Positions 21,932 through 33,800 of a stretch of DNA of 64,000 nt are shown in pieces (within the stretch, counting starts at the first letter, position 1; each line of letters starts with the position of its first letter). Location of the stretch: positions 434,001 to 498,000 of the forward strand of contig JAMYHL010000001.1 in assembly GCA_025531455.1 (NCBI GenBank), in the 5' to 3' direction. The position numbers and the translations under genes were made by a program. The notes beneath the pieces were generated by a model. It had not been told where the DNA came from. It made no database searches and worked only from the letters and a program-made list of their open reading frames with translations. This DNA is from Apiotrichum sp. Y4204. Its lineage: Eukaryota > Basidiomycota > Tremellomycetes > Trichosporonales > Trichosporonaceae.

Positions 21932-22930
21932 ATGGGCCACGACACGCTCTCGTTCGACTACGGCCCCCCGCCGCCGGTGTTTGACGACAAGCTCGCCGAG
22001 CGCCAGTACCTCAAGGAACGGCTTGCGCTCGCGTACCGCGTGATCGCGCACGAGGGCATGTGTGAGTGACCGGGCGAGCGGGATGGTCGAGAACATGGCA
22101 TAGGAGTGTATTGACCTCAGGCGAGGGCACGGCAGGCCACTTGACAGTACGTGACCCGGTGGACCCCTCATCGTTTTGGGTCTGCCCCTTCGGCCTGATC
22201 TTTTCGCGCATGACGGCCTCGGACCTGTTGCTTATCGACCACGGAGGCAAGGTGATCATGGGCGGCAAACCCGAGCGGCAGCGGTATAACGCGGCGGCAT
22301 TCGCGATTCACTCGGCGGTACACGCTGCGCGGCCAGAGGTGAACGCGGTGGTGCACGCGCACTCTCCTGCAGGAAAGGCGTTCTCGACACTCGGTCGGCC
22401 GCTGCCGTTTTACACGCAAGACTCGGCCGTGTTCTACAACGATATCGGGCATTACAGTGACCACGGCGGCGTCGTGCTCTCCGAGGGCGAGTCGGGGGAG
22501 ATTGTCGGCGCTCTCGGGGGCAAAAAGGCGGTCATCATGCAGAGTCACGGCAACCTCACGGTTGGTGGGTGTATCGAGGCGGCGACCGCGTGGTTTATGC
22601 TGTGAGCTACCGCTGTGGAATGTAGGCGCTGATGGCAGACTCGAGAACGAGTGTAAGTGCGTGCTTCGCGCCGAGGCTGCTGCGGCCATGACAGGCTCGG
22701 CGCCAAAGACGATTAACGAGAAAGCCGCAGAGTTTACGTGAGTCGCGAATGTTGCTTTTGCTTGTCGCAGTGGCTCTAACCCCAGGTGGAAGGAGACGGG
22801 CTCTGAAGAGGCCGGGCGCTTCGAGGCCATGCCGATCGTGAGTCTGGCTCCACTCTAGCCCCACGGTGAATAGCGCTGACACCAGTTCGAGCTCGTCGAG
22901 GAGCTTTGTGGTGGTGCACACAAGAAGTAG
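21932..22930 (+). CDS. Class II aldolase/adducin-domain protein
   Basis: Model: 21932-22061, 22121-22601, 22639-22737, 22786-22837, 22886-22930; 268 residues; introns 59, 37, 48 and 48 nt. The core shows the class II aldolase/adducin fold: KERLALAYRVIAHEGMCEGTAGHLTVRDP at about 28-56, FWVCPFGLIFSRMTASDLLL, the metal-ligand HxH at H122/H124 in VVHAHSPAGKAF, and a third His at H186 in IMQSHGNLTVGG. Members such as fuculose-phosphate aldolase use these His residues to hold zinc. Many fungal members are uncharacterised and may be aldolases, epimerases or dehydratases. The C-terminal WKETGSEEAGRFEAM and FELVEELCGG are typical of the fungal group. No targeting signal; probably cytosolic. The ATG at 21932 is first after a CTCC-rich leader. 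Confidence 0.9.
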
Positions 22931-23622
22931 AGCTGCGCAACTCGTTTTCATTTGCATGCATGTTGTCAGCAATTGGCAGAACATACTCTACTGTACCGTT
23001 GAGATCACAGACGGGACTGGAGCCCAAGTCTGTTTCATTTGGCACCCTCAAGAAGCATGCAAACTGGGCCATGCACCAGTTGTCCGCCCCAGGCCCTAGG
23101 CAGGCTGACAGATCGACAGATTTGCGAGTCGGGCGTGGATTCGGGGATCGGAGGATTTCTGCACCCCGTCACCACCGCTTGTCACTGCCTTGTCGTTCCA
23201 TATGTGCCATACACCAATCACCCAATAACCGCAGAAGAGCGCGTTTGCTTGGCATTACTTGCCGTCAGAGGCGAGCACCGCCACCTCGCTTGACGCTCAT
23301 CGACCACGGTTGAAATGAAACAAATCTCGCGTGAAAAGCACGCGATTGAATTTTCAAGCTCACGCGCTCACTCTATCACTTTGGATCGAGAATGGGGTGC
23401 CTTGCAATGACGTCTGGGTGATTCTGAAGGCGATGACCGGGGGGGCGTGCACACGGGGCGTCGCCGTTGGGGGGCCAACAATCTGGGCCCACCACCAAAG
23501 GTCCAACGAGGACGCGGGTGGCTCGGTGGAACCCAACAACCCACACAACCATCCCATCTTCCCACATCACCATCCTCCATCACCCTCTCCATCTCACACA
23601 CACATTTCCTTTAGAATCAAAC
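22931..23622. other. Intergenic region, 0.7 kb
   Basis: 3' flank of the aldolase-family gene and promoter of the vWA gene. The last 90 bp before the ATG are a C/A-rich, pyrimidine-rich leader (CCATC and CACA words). No gene seen. Confidence 0.5.
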
Positions 23623-25542
23623 ATGGGTTTCGCTAGCAAGCTCGGTAGGTCCCCGTCTCCGCCCTCCTCTCGCACCGGGGCTGCGATGGGCGCAGAACTC
23701 CTTCTCCGCACCGACCCGCTTGACTGACATGCACAGCACAGGCCAACGCCGCTTCCGGAGGTGCTCCGGGCGCTCCCGGTGCGCCCGGCGGATACGGCGC
23801 GCCTGCTGGCGGTGCTGACCCCCGTGCATCCGCCCCAGGCCAGCAGCAGTGGACCGCGGGCTACGGCTCGTCCCCCCAGCCCGGCCCCGGTGGCCCTGGT
23901 GGCCCCGGCGGCTACGGACAGCCTGGCCAGCCTGGTCAGCAGCCCGGCCAGTACGGACAGCCTGGTCAGCAGGGTCAGCAGGGTCAGTATGGCCAGCAGC
24001 GTCCTCCGCAGCAGTACGGCCAGCAGCCCGGCCAGCCGGGCGGCTACGGTCAGCCTGGCCAGCAGCCGGGACAGTACGGCCAGCCTCCTCAAGGCCAGTA
24101 CGGCCAGCAGGGCCAGCAGCCTGGCCAGTACGGTCAGCCTCCGCAGGGCCAGTACGGCCAGCCCGGCCAGCCGCCCCAGGGCCAGTATGGCCAGCAGCAG
24201 CCTGGTCAGTACGGCCAGCCGCCCCAGGGCCAGTACGGCCAGCAGCGCCCTCCGTACGGCCAGCCCGGTCAGCCCGGTCAGCCTGGCTACGGTGGACCCA
24301 GCGGTCCCGGTGGTCCGGGCGGCCCTCCCCCTCCCGGCGGACCCAACCCGCAGCAGCTCGCACAGCTCCTCATGCGCTGCGTCCAGGAGGTAAGCCGTGT
24401 CAAATTCGGCCCGGCTGACTGTCTAGCAACGCATCCAGGCCTTCTACCGTGACCAGATGTCGATCGACCAGGTCGCTCAGCGGATCGCCCAGACCGGTGC
24501 TCTCCAGAAGCTTGCGTCCATGTGGAGGCTGCCGATGGAGCTTGCTGTCGACCTCGCTAAGCTTGCCCTCTTCGACGTCGTCGTGCTAATTGACGATTCG
24601 GGCTCCATGGCCTTCGAGCAGGGCGGTGAGCGTATCGATGACCTCAAGTCGATCCTCGGCAAGGTCGCTGCTGCCACCTCGCTCTTCGACACGGACGGCA
24701 TCCAGGTCCGTTTCCTCAACTCGAACCTCCAGGGCAACAACATCACCACCGAGCAGGCGGCCACCCAGCTCGTCCAGCAGGTCCAGTTCAGCGGTAAGTT
24801 TGGTTATTCATCTGTATTGAGATACTCATGGCCAGGTCTTACCCCGCTCGGCACGTCGCTCGACCAGAAGATTCTCCAGCCCCTTCTCATCGGCCCCGCT
24901 CGCGCCCAGCAGCTCCGCAAGCCTCTTCTCGTCATAGCCATCACCGACGGCGCCCCCGCCGGCGAGGACCGGAGCAAGCGTATGTCAGACCTACATGTCT
25001 GTCGCTAATAAAACAGTTGCACAGGTCATCACCAACGCCGCTCAGGAGCTTTCGCGCACGCCTTGTGAGTCATACTTGATTCGACCTAGCTCACTTGTTA
25101 GACGGCGCCGACGCCGTTTCGTACCAGCTCTCGCAGGTTGGCAATGACACCGGCGGTGAGTATTGACGTCATCGGTCAAAAGTGTGTTTACTCATTCCAT
25201 CAGCCCAGAAGTTCCTCTCGTCGCTCGACGACGACCCCACCATTGGCAAGCTCATCGACCAGACCATGGACTACGAGTATGAGCAGCAGCAGATGATGCA
25301 GAAGACTGGCCAGAACCGTGAGTCGTGGTACTATCCTCCTTGGCGGGACATTGGCTGACGATTTCCTTTCCCTTCTCCTCGTTCGCTGCCCGTGCCTGCC
25401 TTACTATTTTCCTACAAACAGTCACCCCTGAGATGTGGCTCATGAAGCTTCTTCTGGGTCCGATCGACGAGTGAGTACTAATGAATAAACCCGCGGTGCA
25501 CGTCTCTAACGACCCAGCTCGTACGACATGAAGGACGAGTAA
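23623..25542 (+). CDS. von Willebrand factor A domain protein with Gln/Gly/Pro-rich head
   Basis: Model: 23623-23644, 23737-24389, 24427-24793, 24836-24979, 25017-25064, 25102-25155, 25204-25317, 25422-25470, 25518-25542; 491 residues; introns 92, 37, 42, 37, 37, 48, 104 and 47 nt. Exon 1 has 22 nt. Residues about 12-215 are low-complexity Gly/Pro/Gln/Tyr, many of them QGQYGQ or PGQYGQPPQ units, prion-like in composition. A helical linker (QEQRIQAFYRDQMSIDQVAQ) leads to a vWA domain. Its MIDAS metal site is complete: D281, S283 and S285 in LIDDSGSM, a Thr in LTPLGTS, and D in ITDGAPAGE. The C-terminus is acidic (SYDMKDE). Fungal proteins of this layout are common but uncharacterised; a metal-dependent binding or scaffold role is inferred. 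No signal peptide, so probably cytosolic. Splicing is supported by a continuous vWA fold. Confidence 0.88.
23890..24345 (+). repeat. Degenerate coding repeat (Gln-Gly-Gln-Tyr-Gly-Gln / Pro-Gly-Gln units)
   Basis: Imperfect repeats within exon 2 of the vWA gene, with recurrent CAGTACGGCCAGC and GGCCAGTACGGCCAG words. They encode short Q/G/P/Y units. The reverse strand also stays open over this stretch because of the base composition; that is a by-product, not a gene. Confidence 0.85.
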
Positions 25543-28500
25543 ATCTCATTTTTCTCTATGGTACCCCTTCGTTCCGAGATGCTGACATCGTGGAGGAAGC
25601 ACTAGACTGCCAGCTCAGTGCTAGTACAGCTCGTTTCTGTTTGGCTCTTGTTTTGGGCAGGATCAAGTCTTCGAGGCGAAGTGCGAAGCGAAGCGAAAGG
25701 CGAAGCCTACTACTTGTATACACGAATGAATGACGTGGCTGAAGCATCATATGATTGTTCTCGTTTAGGAGCATTCCAACAGCTGCTGCCTGAGAATATC
25801 GAGCAAGTCAACAAGCTCATAATGGCCAAGAGTGGAACGCCGGGAAAAGGAAGAAGAAACAAAAAACCGCGAATGAGTCGGCGTAAAATACCCCTGTCAT
25901 TTGCCGGTGCAGACGCTGGCGGAGGGAGATGGAGGACACTTGGTGGGCATTTAAAATCGAGAGCAGTTCCGAGCCTTCTCTCCAGTAATGTCCCCAAAAC
26001 GCAAAAGACCCCAGAGAGGTGGCCACTCGTGGAATAAGAGCGCTTCGAGGTCGCTCGACCGTAGAGAGCGTCTCCCGCGGCGTTCCCTTCGGACGTTGCG
26101 ACTGGCTTCACGCGGCTGAAGGTCACGGTCGCGGGACGTGTGTCTGCAGGAAAACTCGCCGACGCTAACTGCTCGCTTGGCCCCGTGTGGATCTTAACGA
26201 AAGAGCCAGGCCCGGGACAGTACAGACTTCGACGGGGTCTTCAGCTGCTTCGATGGTCGAGGCTTTGACTGTACCTTCTGGGGCAACGGCGAACTTTGCA
26301 GATGTCAATTTCTTCAAGAGGCAACGCGGAGATAATGACTGCGATGACGAGAGGACAGTGAGAGGATTTATGGCAACAGGCAATACTGCTCCGAGCTCAA
26401 AATGATGAGATAGTAGGAGGAAGAGAGAGCAAAAGTACTGCGTCAAAGGCTATTCAGAGACAGCTGAAACTGGCCGTCACAGCACCTACAGCATCCTTTA
26501 AAGTTGCCGTCGCAGACTACTCTCTCGTCCACCCGGAAATGCTCGAAACCCCGCCGTCAAAAGCACCGAGCAGGTAAAATTGGCTGTCAGTTTCAATAGG
26601 TTCAGCTTCATTTGTATGATGGTCGCTGATGACGACTGGGTCGGAAACGGCCGATGATGGCGAGTGGCTCGGAGACTTCGTGTAAGCCTTCCTTTTTCCG
26701 TGTTTTCTTCCTCTTCTTTTTTTTACTTTTTTTTTTTCTCGCCCTCCATATCGTCTCCTTGACTTCCCGCCTGGGGCTATTCCTCAACATCGAGGAGCTG
26801 CAAAGAACTATGAAGGCTGGGGGGGAGCAGAGGGGAGATTTTTTTTTACTGTTCCCAGTCGGTCATTAGTGCGGGACTAGTCTACAGGTTTGCCCTTGTG
26901 CGACTCTCATTCCACAGGGTTGGGTGTCGAAAACTGTTCAATTTTTCTAAATACATACAGTACGTTCACCATCTGAACGATGCAAGAAGTAAGCAAAAGT
27001 GAGCTTATGCAGAGAGCAAGTCAATGCAAAATCAGCAAGGGCGGGACACAACACACTCGTATACTTGGCGAATGTGGCGGTGGTCCTTGGTCGCAGTCGT
27101 TCAGTCTCTCTGCCGTCCGGTGGTGGTCTGTACAATCCCAAAAAAAGTCAATTGACTTGGTCAGGCCCAAGGGTCGCCCGGAGACATTCTCTGACATTTT
27201 TTGTGGAGCGGTCGGCGTGTTGGGAGCATGCAGAATACGCCGGTGGAGAAAAGTCTCCGAGCCTGAGAAGTCAGCGCCATCTCGCGCAACCTTGTACCTT
27301 GCCACCCCACCATCACTCTCGGAGGCCCAGCTCCAGCTCCTCTGTATCAGCATTTAGTGATTCAGTAAGGTTTGTCAGTCCTGTTTCCCGATACGGAGGG
27401 GAGAACTTGCGACGACAGCAGAATGTTTTTTGGAGGTCACCTGGTATGGTCGAGCCCCTCGGGTCCGTCCACAACGGGAGTGGCCAGACCACCAGTCCCT
27501 CATCCGCCTGAAGACTGCTCGTGTCTGATGCTTATCCTCGTCAGCTTTGAGTTACCGTTATTAAGGGCATTATGTGAGTTGTTCGAGGTTATCCTGTGGT
27601 GCCTTGGGGGTGGTGGGCGGGGGAGGAACTGCTCTCGGGTGTTCGGGGTGTTCGGATGCAACCCTGGGTCTGAGAACAAAGGCTACTGGATGTCCATCGC
27701 GACCAGGATCTGGCTCGTCAACGCCGTCTCGCTTCACCCACTTTTCTCTACCCCCTTCACAACCCTTGCGGGTTGGATGTCGAGGAACAACGGGGAGTGG
27801 AGCTACTGCAAGAAAAACATTCTGCCCCTGTGCAGTAGATCCATTCCAGATAAGGCTACGGAGCTATCACCGTTGCGTCAATTCTTCTCTGAGCTGGGCG
27901 CAGTTAAGACGCTGATCGTGGCGGGGTTTCCCAGCATCTGGAACATGGGCTGTGCACAACTTGTTCCCCAACTAAATTGATGTGTTTCACACCTCCGACT
28001 GAGCTGTGTTCGTCAAGGTGCCCACCAGGAAGCTACAGGCTGTTCCAGAGGGGGGTTCTCCAGCTGAAACAGGACGAGGCCTCCAGGGTCATTAATGCTC
28101 TACATGTACATTGAATGGACAGCACAGTCTCCATCGAGGGCGGTATCTCATGCCAATCTCACAGAGATCGACGTACGATCGACGGTCCATCACATACAGA
28201 CAGCCATTTTGCACCAACTCCGACATTTTCGGAGACAAAGTGCCAGCAGTACGGTACACAAAATGCCAGATCTGGAAACGCTCCATTTTACCTGGTCGCC
28301 ATGTCGCCTGATTGCCTGGTCGCCAACGAACCAGCATGCGTACACTCGAGCGATACGTACGTCCTTTGCTTCCCCCATGCCACATGAGACTCAAAATGAA
28401 TCTAGACCGTTCGCCAGGATCTGTCACAGAGCAGCTCGAACCCAAGTCGCTCCCCTGTACCTGTCCCGGGCTGGTTCTGGAAAGTTTTACGGCATGGTTA

Positions 28501-29377
28501 GGTCACTCTCAGGTGCGCCCGGCTGTTACAGTTGCTGGACAGGCAGAGTCTGGCTGAACTCTGACTGACGGGCCTTGGTACGCCCTGAGCCATCCCTGCA
28601 ACATGGGCTTCACAGGATCTACAGGATCACCAGGGATCACCAGTGGTGGCAGCTGTATTTTGCTTTTGTCTCGAAACGTCCCATGCTTGATGTCGCCATC
28701 TGGCCCGCACCCAAGGCAGAGACGGGTGGGCCCCCGCCCTGAGCCAAACTCTTCTGACTCCTGTCCTCAGCCAGACGAGGTTACCATAAACGTGGTCCTA
28801 CTGGTGCGGCGGCCATACCTTCAAGCCACCTGAGTACGGGACATGTTGCGTGACAAAGGCCTCGGCTGCTTCCGGGTAGCACGAGGACTTGAAACTCGTG
28901 TTCTCGCAATGAGGCAGCATGCGTACTTGCGTACTTTGCGTTCACAATGGAGTGGGCCCTGTCAGTAGGTAGCTGTCACGTACTGCATTTCTGTGAGCCT
29001 GTGGCATCTCAGCCCACAGGAACAAACGGTTTACGACGAGCGGTTTTCGATTGCGGCAGCGCTGTGCAAACCTGGGATCCGAAAGTTCACAGCTTCCTGA
29101 TTGTGAAGCAGCAACAACCGACTTACTCCATCGCTTTACGATAGAAGGGACTGCCTCACAACCAAGCCACAGAAGCGAAGAACCGAGAGCAAAAACGCGA
29201 AATACAAACAGGGTGCATGGATGATATCTGAAGTGTCTATGTCCGATGGTATTGTTCAGTGGGGGCCAGCCCACTCTCTATAAAAAAATCTGCATCCTAC
29301 AAGACAGCCCTATACATGTGGGGTATCAGGAAGGACGGGGTATTGCGATGTGCCTATGCCAGGTGACTGGGCTGCTG
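25543..29377. other. Gene-poor intergenic region, 3.8 kb
   Basis: Between the vWA gene and the 3' end of the first zinc-cluster regulator. It contains T-rich tracts at about 26696-26742 and 26839-26849. Frames are short and lack codon preference or motifs. No transposon protein, tRNA or rRNA recognised. Confidence 0.5.
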
Positions 29378-30824
29378 TTACATGACCGCGGCCGGAGAGT
29401 TGCTTTCCCATCCTGGAAGGGAGACCACAGATTGGCGGCGGCCGTCCCAACCAAGGGTGGGAACACCAGGTGTCGATGGTGTGGGAAGGCTCAGCGACGG
29501 AAAGCTGGAAAGGCCAGACACACGGCGGCTGAGCTCGCCAAGGTGCTTTTGGAAGTGCTCAAACATCATTTCGTTGAAGGGGAAACTCTCTGTGGCGGCG
29601 GGGGTAGGCATGTGAGGAGTGGCGCTGCGCAGCTGGGCAATGAGGGAGGCAGTTGCACGAATGAGCGACTCAATCTCGGCCTCCATGGCGGAAACGGCCA
29701 GCTTTGCAGGCGAAGCTGGAGTGGTGGGCGTGAACGGCCGCACAAGGAGATTCGGGTCATTGGCGCACACGCTCTGGAGCGAAGCGATAGCCCGCGTGAG
29801 GATGCTGCTGACGAGCGAGAGAATTGCAATCGCTGCTGTGCCGGTCGACTTGTCGCCGAGGCATTGAGCGCAAGTAGTCGAGGCCATCAGACGGCTGCTG
29901 ACACTGTGGGTTGCGCCGAGAGCGATCTCGACCACAGGGGCACCCGCAGTAATGTCGCGGAACTGAGCGCGAATGTCGTCAATCCCATTGCCAGATTCAC
30001 ATAGGCAGCGGAGAGGACCCGGGAAGGCCGTGGACGAGCCGTACTCGTGAGTGGCGGAGCTGTTGTCAAACATAAAGTCGGAGGCGACAGATACGGCGCG
30101 CTGGGAAGGACGAGCGGAGGCATGGTGTGGGCTGTCGTTGTTGTCGTACTTGACCTCGGACCATTCGTTGCCAGAACCCATGGCAAAGCCGTCACTCGAG
30201 GCCGAGGGGGCCATGAACATGGACCCTCCCATTGGGTTCCTCGGTACCGAGGTGGGAGTGCCCAGGACGTTGGGCGGGGAGATCCAAAAGTTGGGCTGAT
30301 CGGGGGTGGGCTGGCCAGTCGTCATCCAGCCCATGTGGGGCGCGTCGAGGTCATGACCTTGCTGCTGGCGCATGGTGTCAAAAGCGTGGCCAGGGCTAGG
30401 AGCCAGCTTATTACCCATGGGGAACATGGGCATGTAGTGGTGGCGCATTCCTGATGGTGGTGTTGCTGGCTGCGAGAGGCATGTCGGAGGAGATGGAGGA
30501 GTAGATGACACAGTACGCGGGCGGCCCATTGGCTTGCGAGCGCCTGGGTTTCGAGTCAGCCATGGTGTTCCATTTGGGTCCTCCAGGGGGCTACTCACTG
30601 AAAACACAAGTCTGTCCCCTGGTGAAGCACCGTTCACAGCTGCGGCCGTGGCCTTCACGAGCCTCAGCGCCGGTGCACCGCAGCTTGCGCCTGCGGCAGG
30701 CATCACACGAGGCGCGAATGGGGGTAGCGATGGAAGGGTTCATGGCGAGCTCACTGTCCGAGGACATTGTCGGAGGAAGAGAGCTAACGCGTGTGGTGTT
30801 GTGGTAAGGGCGGTATGGGGGCAT
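29378..30824 (-). CDS. Zn(II)2Cys6 transcription factor (first of two)
   Basis: Model: complement of 30599-30824 and 29378-30543; 463 residues; one 55-nt intron. The N-terminal zinc binuclear cluster has all six Cys: C40, C43, C50, C63, C66 and C73 (CDACRRRKLRC and CERCFTRGQTC), with a longer-than-usual 12-residue middle loop. Right after the intron comes ARKPMGRPRTVS, a basic linker with an AT-hook-like GRPR core. A long Pro/Ser/Met-rich middle follows, then a C-terminal region with CAQCLGDKSTGTAAIAIL and a helical DPNLLVRPFTP...KLAVSAMEAEIESLI part, loosely like the C-termini of AflR-type regulators. No fungal-trans (MHR) domain is evident. Nuclear DNA-binding regulator; target genes unknown. 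TATATAT lies only about 22 bp before the ATG at 30824, so the in-frame ATG at 30767 (MSSDSELAMNPS) could be the true start. Confidence 0.82.
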
Positions 30825-33800
30825 TGTTGAGATGTCGAACGAGTGAATATATATGCAGTGGAGACTCGAGTTCTTGCGAAGCTGAGCTGTTCTTGAGTGG
30901 GTCGTTCTGTTGCAGCTGGGAACGTCGAGGAGAGCGTCTTTGTGCTCTAATATAATGACCTCGGATGACCCGGAGAGGCACCAGACGAGTGTTGAGTTGA
31001 TCGTCTGTGGCACCAGAAGCACCTTGGCCGCCGCAACCTGGCGGCATGCATGTGCATGACCTGGGAGGTTGTGTTAGTCTGAGTGCTGGTTGGACTGTGG
31101 GCGAGCAGAGGAAAGCATGAAACACGTCCACCCCCCCTCGGTCCACAGGGTCGCGGGCGACAGTTACGCTCAAGACCCCTTTCTGCACCGCGGGTGGTGC
31201 CTAAGACGTTGTCGTTGGTCCCTGTTCAGGATCGACCCTTCTGCCGCGGGCGCTACACGCTTGGTGGTGACCCAGTCCAGGCGGCAGCACCACACCGGCG
31301 GTTAGGTGCCGGCGGCCACTTCAAGCCCTCTGAACTCTCACTCTCTCCCTCTCGTTATCCTTCTCGACATGCCAACAAGCACCCTCCGCAGTAACGGCAC
31401 CCCAGGTTCTGCTACCAACCACCGGCTGAACCGCCGCGGTAGGGATGATAATTACGCCCACCGATACCATACAGTTGCATCGCACCCGGGGTCCACTGCC
31501 AGCTTTCAGTTGGGGGGCTGCACGGAATTAAGCTCCTCCACCGCTTTCACGGCTCGGAATGAGGCACCGCCATAAGACTCCATGTGTCACCTCAAGCATC
31601 TTCTCCTTTATAACTCAGTTATATGCGTATGAGAAAGCGTAGCTGTGTTCATCCGGGGCATAGAGTTTGACCTGATCTCCGCTATGCTTTACTACTATCT
31701 AACTGTACGGCTTGGAACTGGGAGACAACAGACAAAAAGGCAGGAACCAATTGTGCCGAGCCGCCGATCATTGTGGCTTACGACATGTACGGAAGCGGAG
31801 GTCTGTGCGGCGCGCTCGGCCGTGCCGTGCACTGTGGAACAGTGTGGCTGACGGTAGCTTCATCACACTGGCCACTGGGGTGAACTGATCTTCCAGTGGG
31901 TCGAAGCATTGTCTGTTTCGCCGCGACTTGCCAGCGTTTACGAGGGGAAGGCCCGACTCGGAAAGGGGGTAAGGTCACGCCCAGGCCCCTTACCTGCCTG
32001 GCTCCTGCTTGGTTTCTCGGAGTCTGAGCAAGCTTGCTTGTGGAAAGAACCGGGTCCCCACTATTGTGCACTCGGTTCCCCCCACTCAGTTCCTTGCCCC
32101 ATTCCCTAGGTACCAGAAACGTGGGCTATAACTGGTTCCCACAGTATCTTCGCTCCAGCGGATGTCATCAACACGAACTCAACTCAAACCCACAGTCCTA
32201 TGACCGACTACTGGCGTGCTTGCACTCAATCTGACCCAGAAGGCCCAACAGACGGAACTGAAAGTCGGGAGGTCAGGATATCAGCCGGACAACCGGGAAT
32301 GCAGAGGCACGGTTCCCGTTCCGTTCCATCCTCCCTGGTGGCTGATGCGACCACACGGTGCTGGAGCTCGGCTGAACATCGTCTACCTTCTATTCCGGAC
32401 AACTCGTAGATCTCGAGATCTCCATGCCTTGAATTACGGTGATAGGCGTTCGCGGAAGCTGGAAGAAGGTTACACGACGGAACACTGGATTCGCGACGCG
32501 TTTGGCTCGGTGAGGAAAGAAGGCACCTGCACAGGCCGTCGCGGAGTAGAAGGCTGATTACTCTTGATAGGTTGAAAGCATTGAAGCAGGAGGGGCTGGG
32601 GCGGCTCCGCAAAAAGCGGAGGCGTCACCTGGGGTGTCACCTCCACTTTGCGACGCCCATTGTCCTCCTCGAACGTTTTAGGTTCAGGCAAACTCGACCC
32701 ATATTAACGCGTCGTTCGTTTCGGTTGACGCGAACATGACATGCTTTGCATTCAACCCGTAGTCCGTCGCCATACGATGTGTTGCCGTTCCATTCGTGGA
32801 ATACTCCTGCCTGCCCTGGTAACAGTCGGTAGTGCAACAATCGCGCTCCATGAATGAGTCGTCGTCTGGGGGCCCGGAGGGATCCACTGCCTGGGGAAAG
32901 GACTTTCGGCACAGCCAACTATGCCTACACTTCATGCATTAATGCCTCACGCCAAGCCCGGCAGATGAGACGCCAGTGTTGTCGTCGGAGGCATCGGTGA
33001 CAGGCCAACATTCTCCAGGGCCGAACAGCTCTGGTAGCTCATGGCACTCCGGATGCAGACGTTCTTCCTGTCTCCATGCATGTTACTATGACAACTACCT
33101 AAGGAAAGCTAGGAGAAATGCCCAAAACTCAATGGTGGGTGCTTACCGCTTGTGAGAACAAGTGGCCAGGGTTGCGAGGTTCTGTTCGGCTGTTCCGAAA
33201 CGTCCAATTCACAACTACCTTCGTGCGGGAGGGAACCGAAACTAGAAATCAAAGCAATCGGCAACGTGGGAACGATGCATTCTCGCGAGAGACCATGCAA
33301 CGCCAGCATCCACGCCATTGTGCTTGCGGACTGATGCTGCGGGCAACACCATGCCTGGTTTGGACTTGCATGTGGTGAGAATGGGTGTGGTAAGCCATCA
33401 TCGCCAGGGGCAACCAGGGGGATCAACAGGGGGTGCGCCAATCAGGGGCAATCGTCATCGTCGATCGTCGAGGGCGCACAAGTGCGGCACACTGATTCAC
33501 ATGGACTGGTCAGCTGACCTCGTGCGGGAGGACCTGGCTTGAACGATCGGGGGATCGAGGTGATCTGCAGGGCATGCCGCTAACAACACTAGCTCACGAG
33601 CGATAGAACAAGGAAGAGTCCGCAAGGCGCGCAAGGTCAGTCTCGGCGATCTCACCAGTTGCATCCGGAGCGAAGACCGGAGGACCGGAGGCAAAGAGGC
33701 AGTGCATGATCGACGGAACGGCGAATGATCGGCAGACCCAATGATCGGTGTTGTAAGTTTCAGAATACTTGCAACGGACACAAGTCTGTTGCGGGGCGGT

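Noticed and set aside
23580..24363. Long minus-strand frames opposite the vWA low-complexity head
   Set aside because: Product of the repeat composition; the plus strand has a MIDAS-containing continuation and consistent splicing.
28420..28460. tRNA T-loop-like GGTTCGAGC on the minus strand
   Set aside because: Flanking bases do not form a T stem or acceptor stem.
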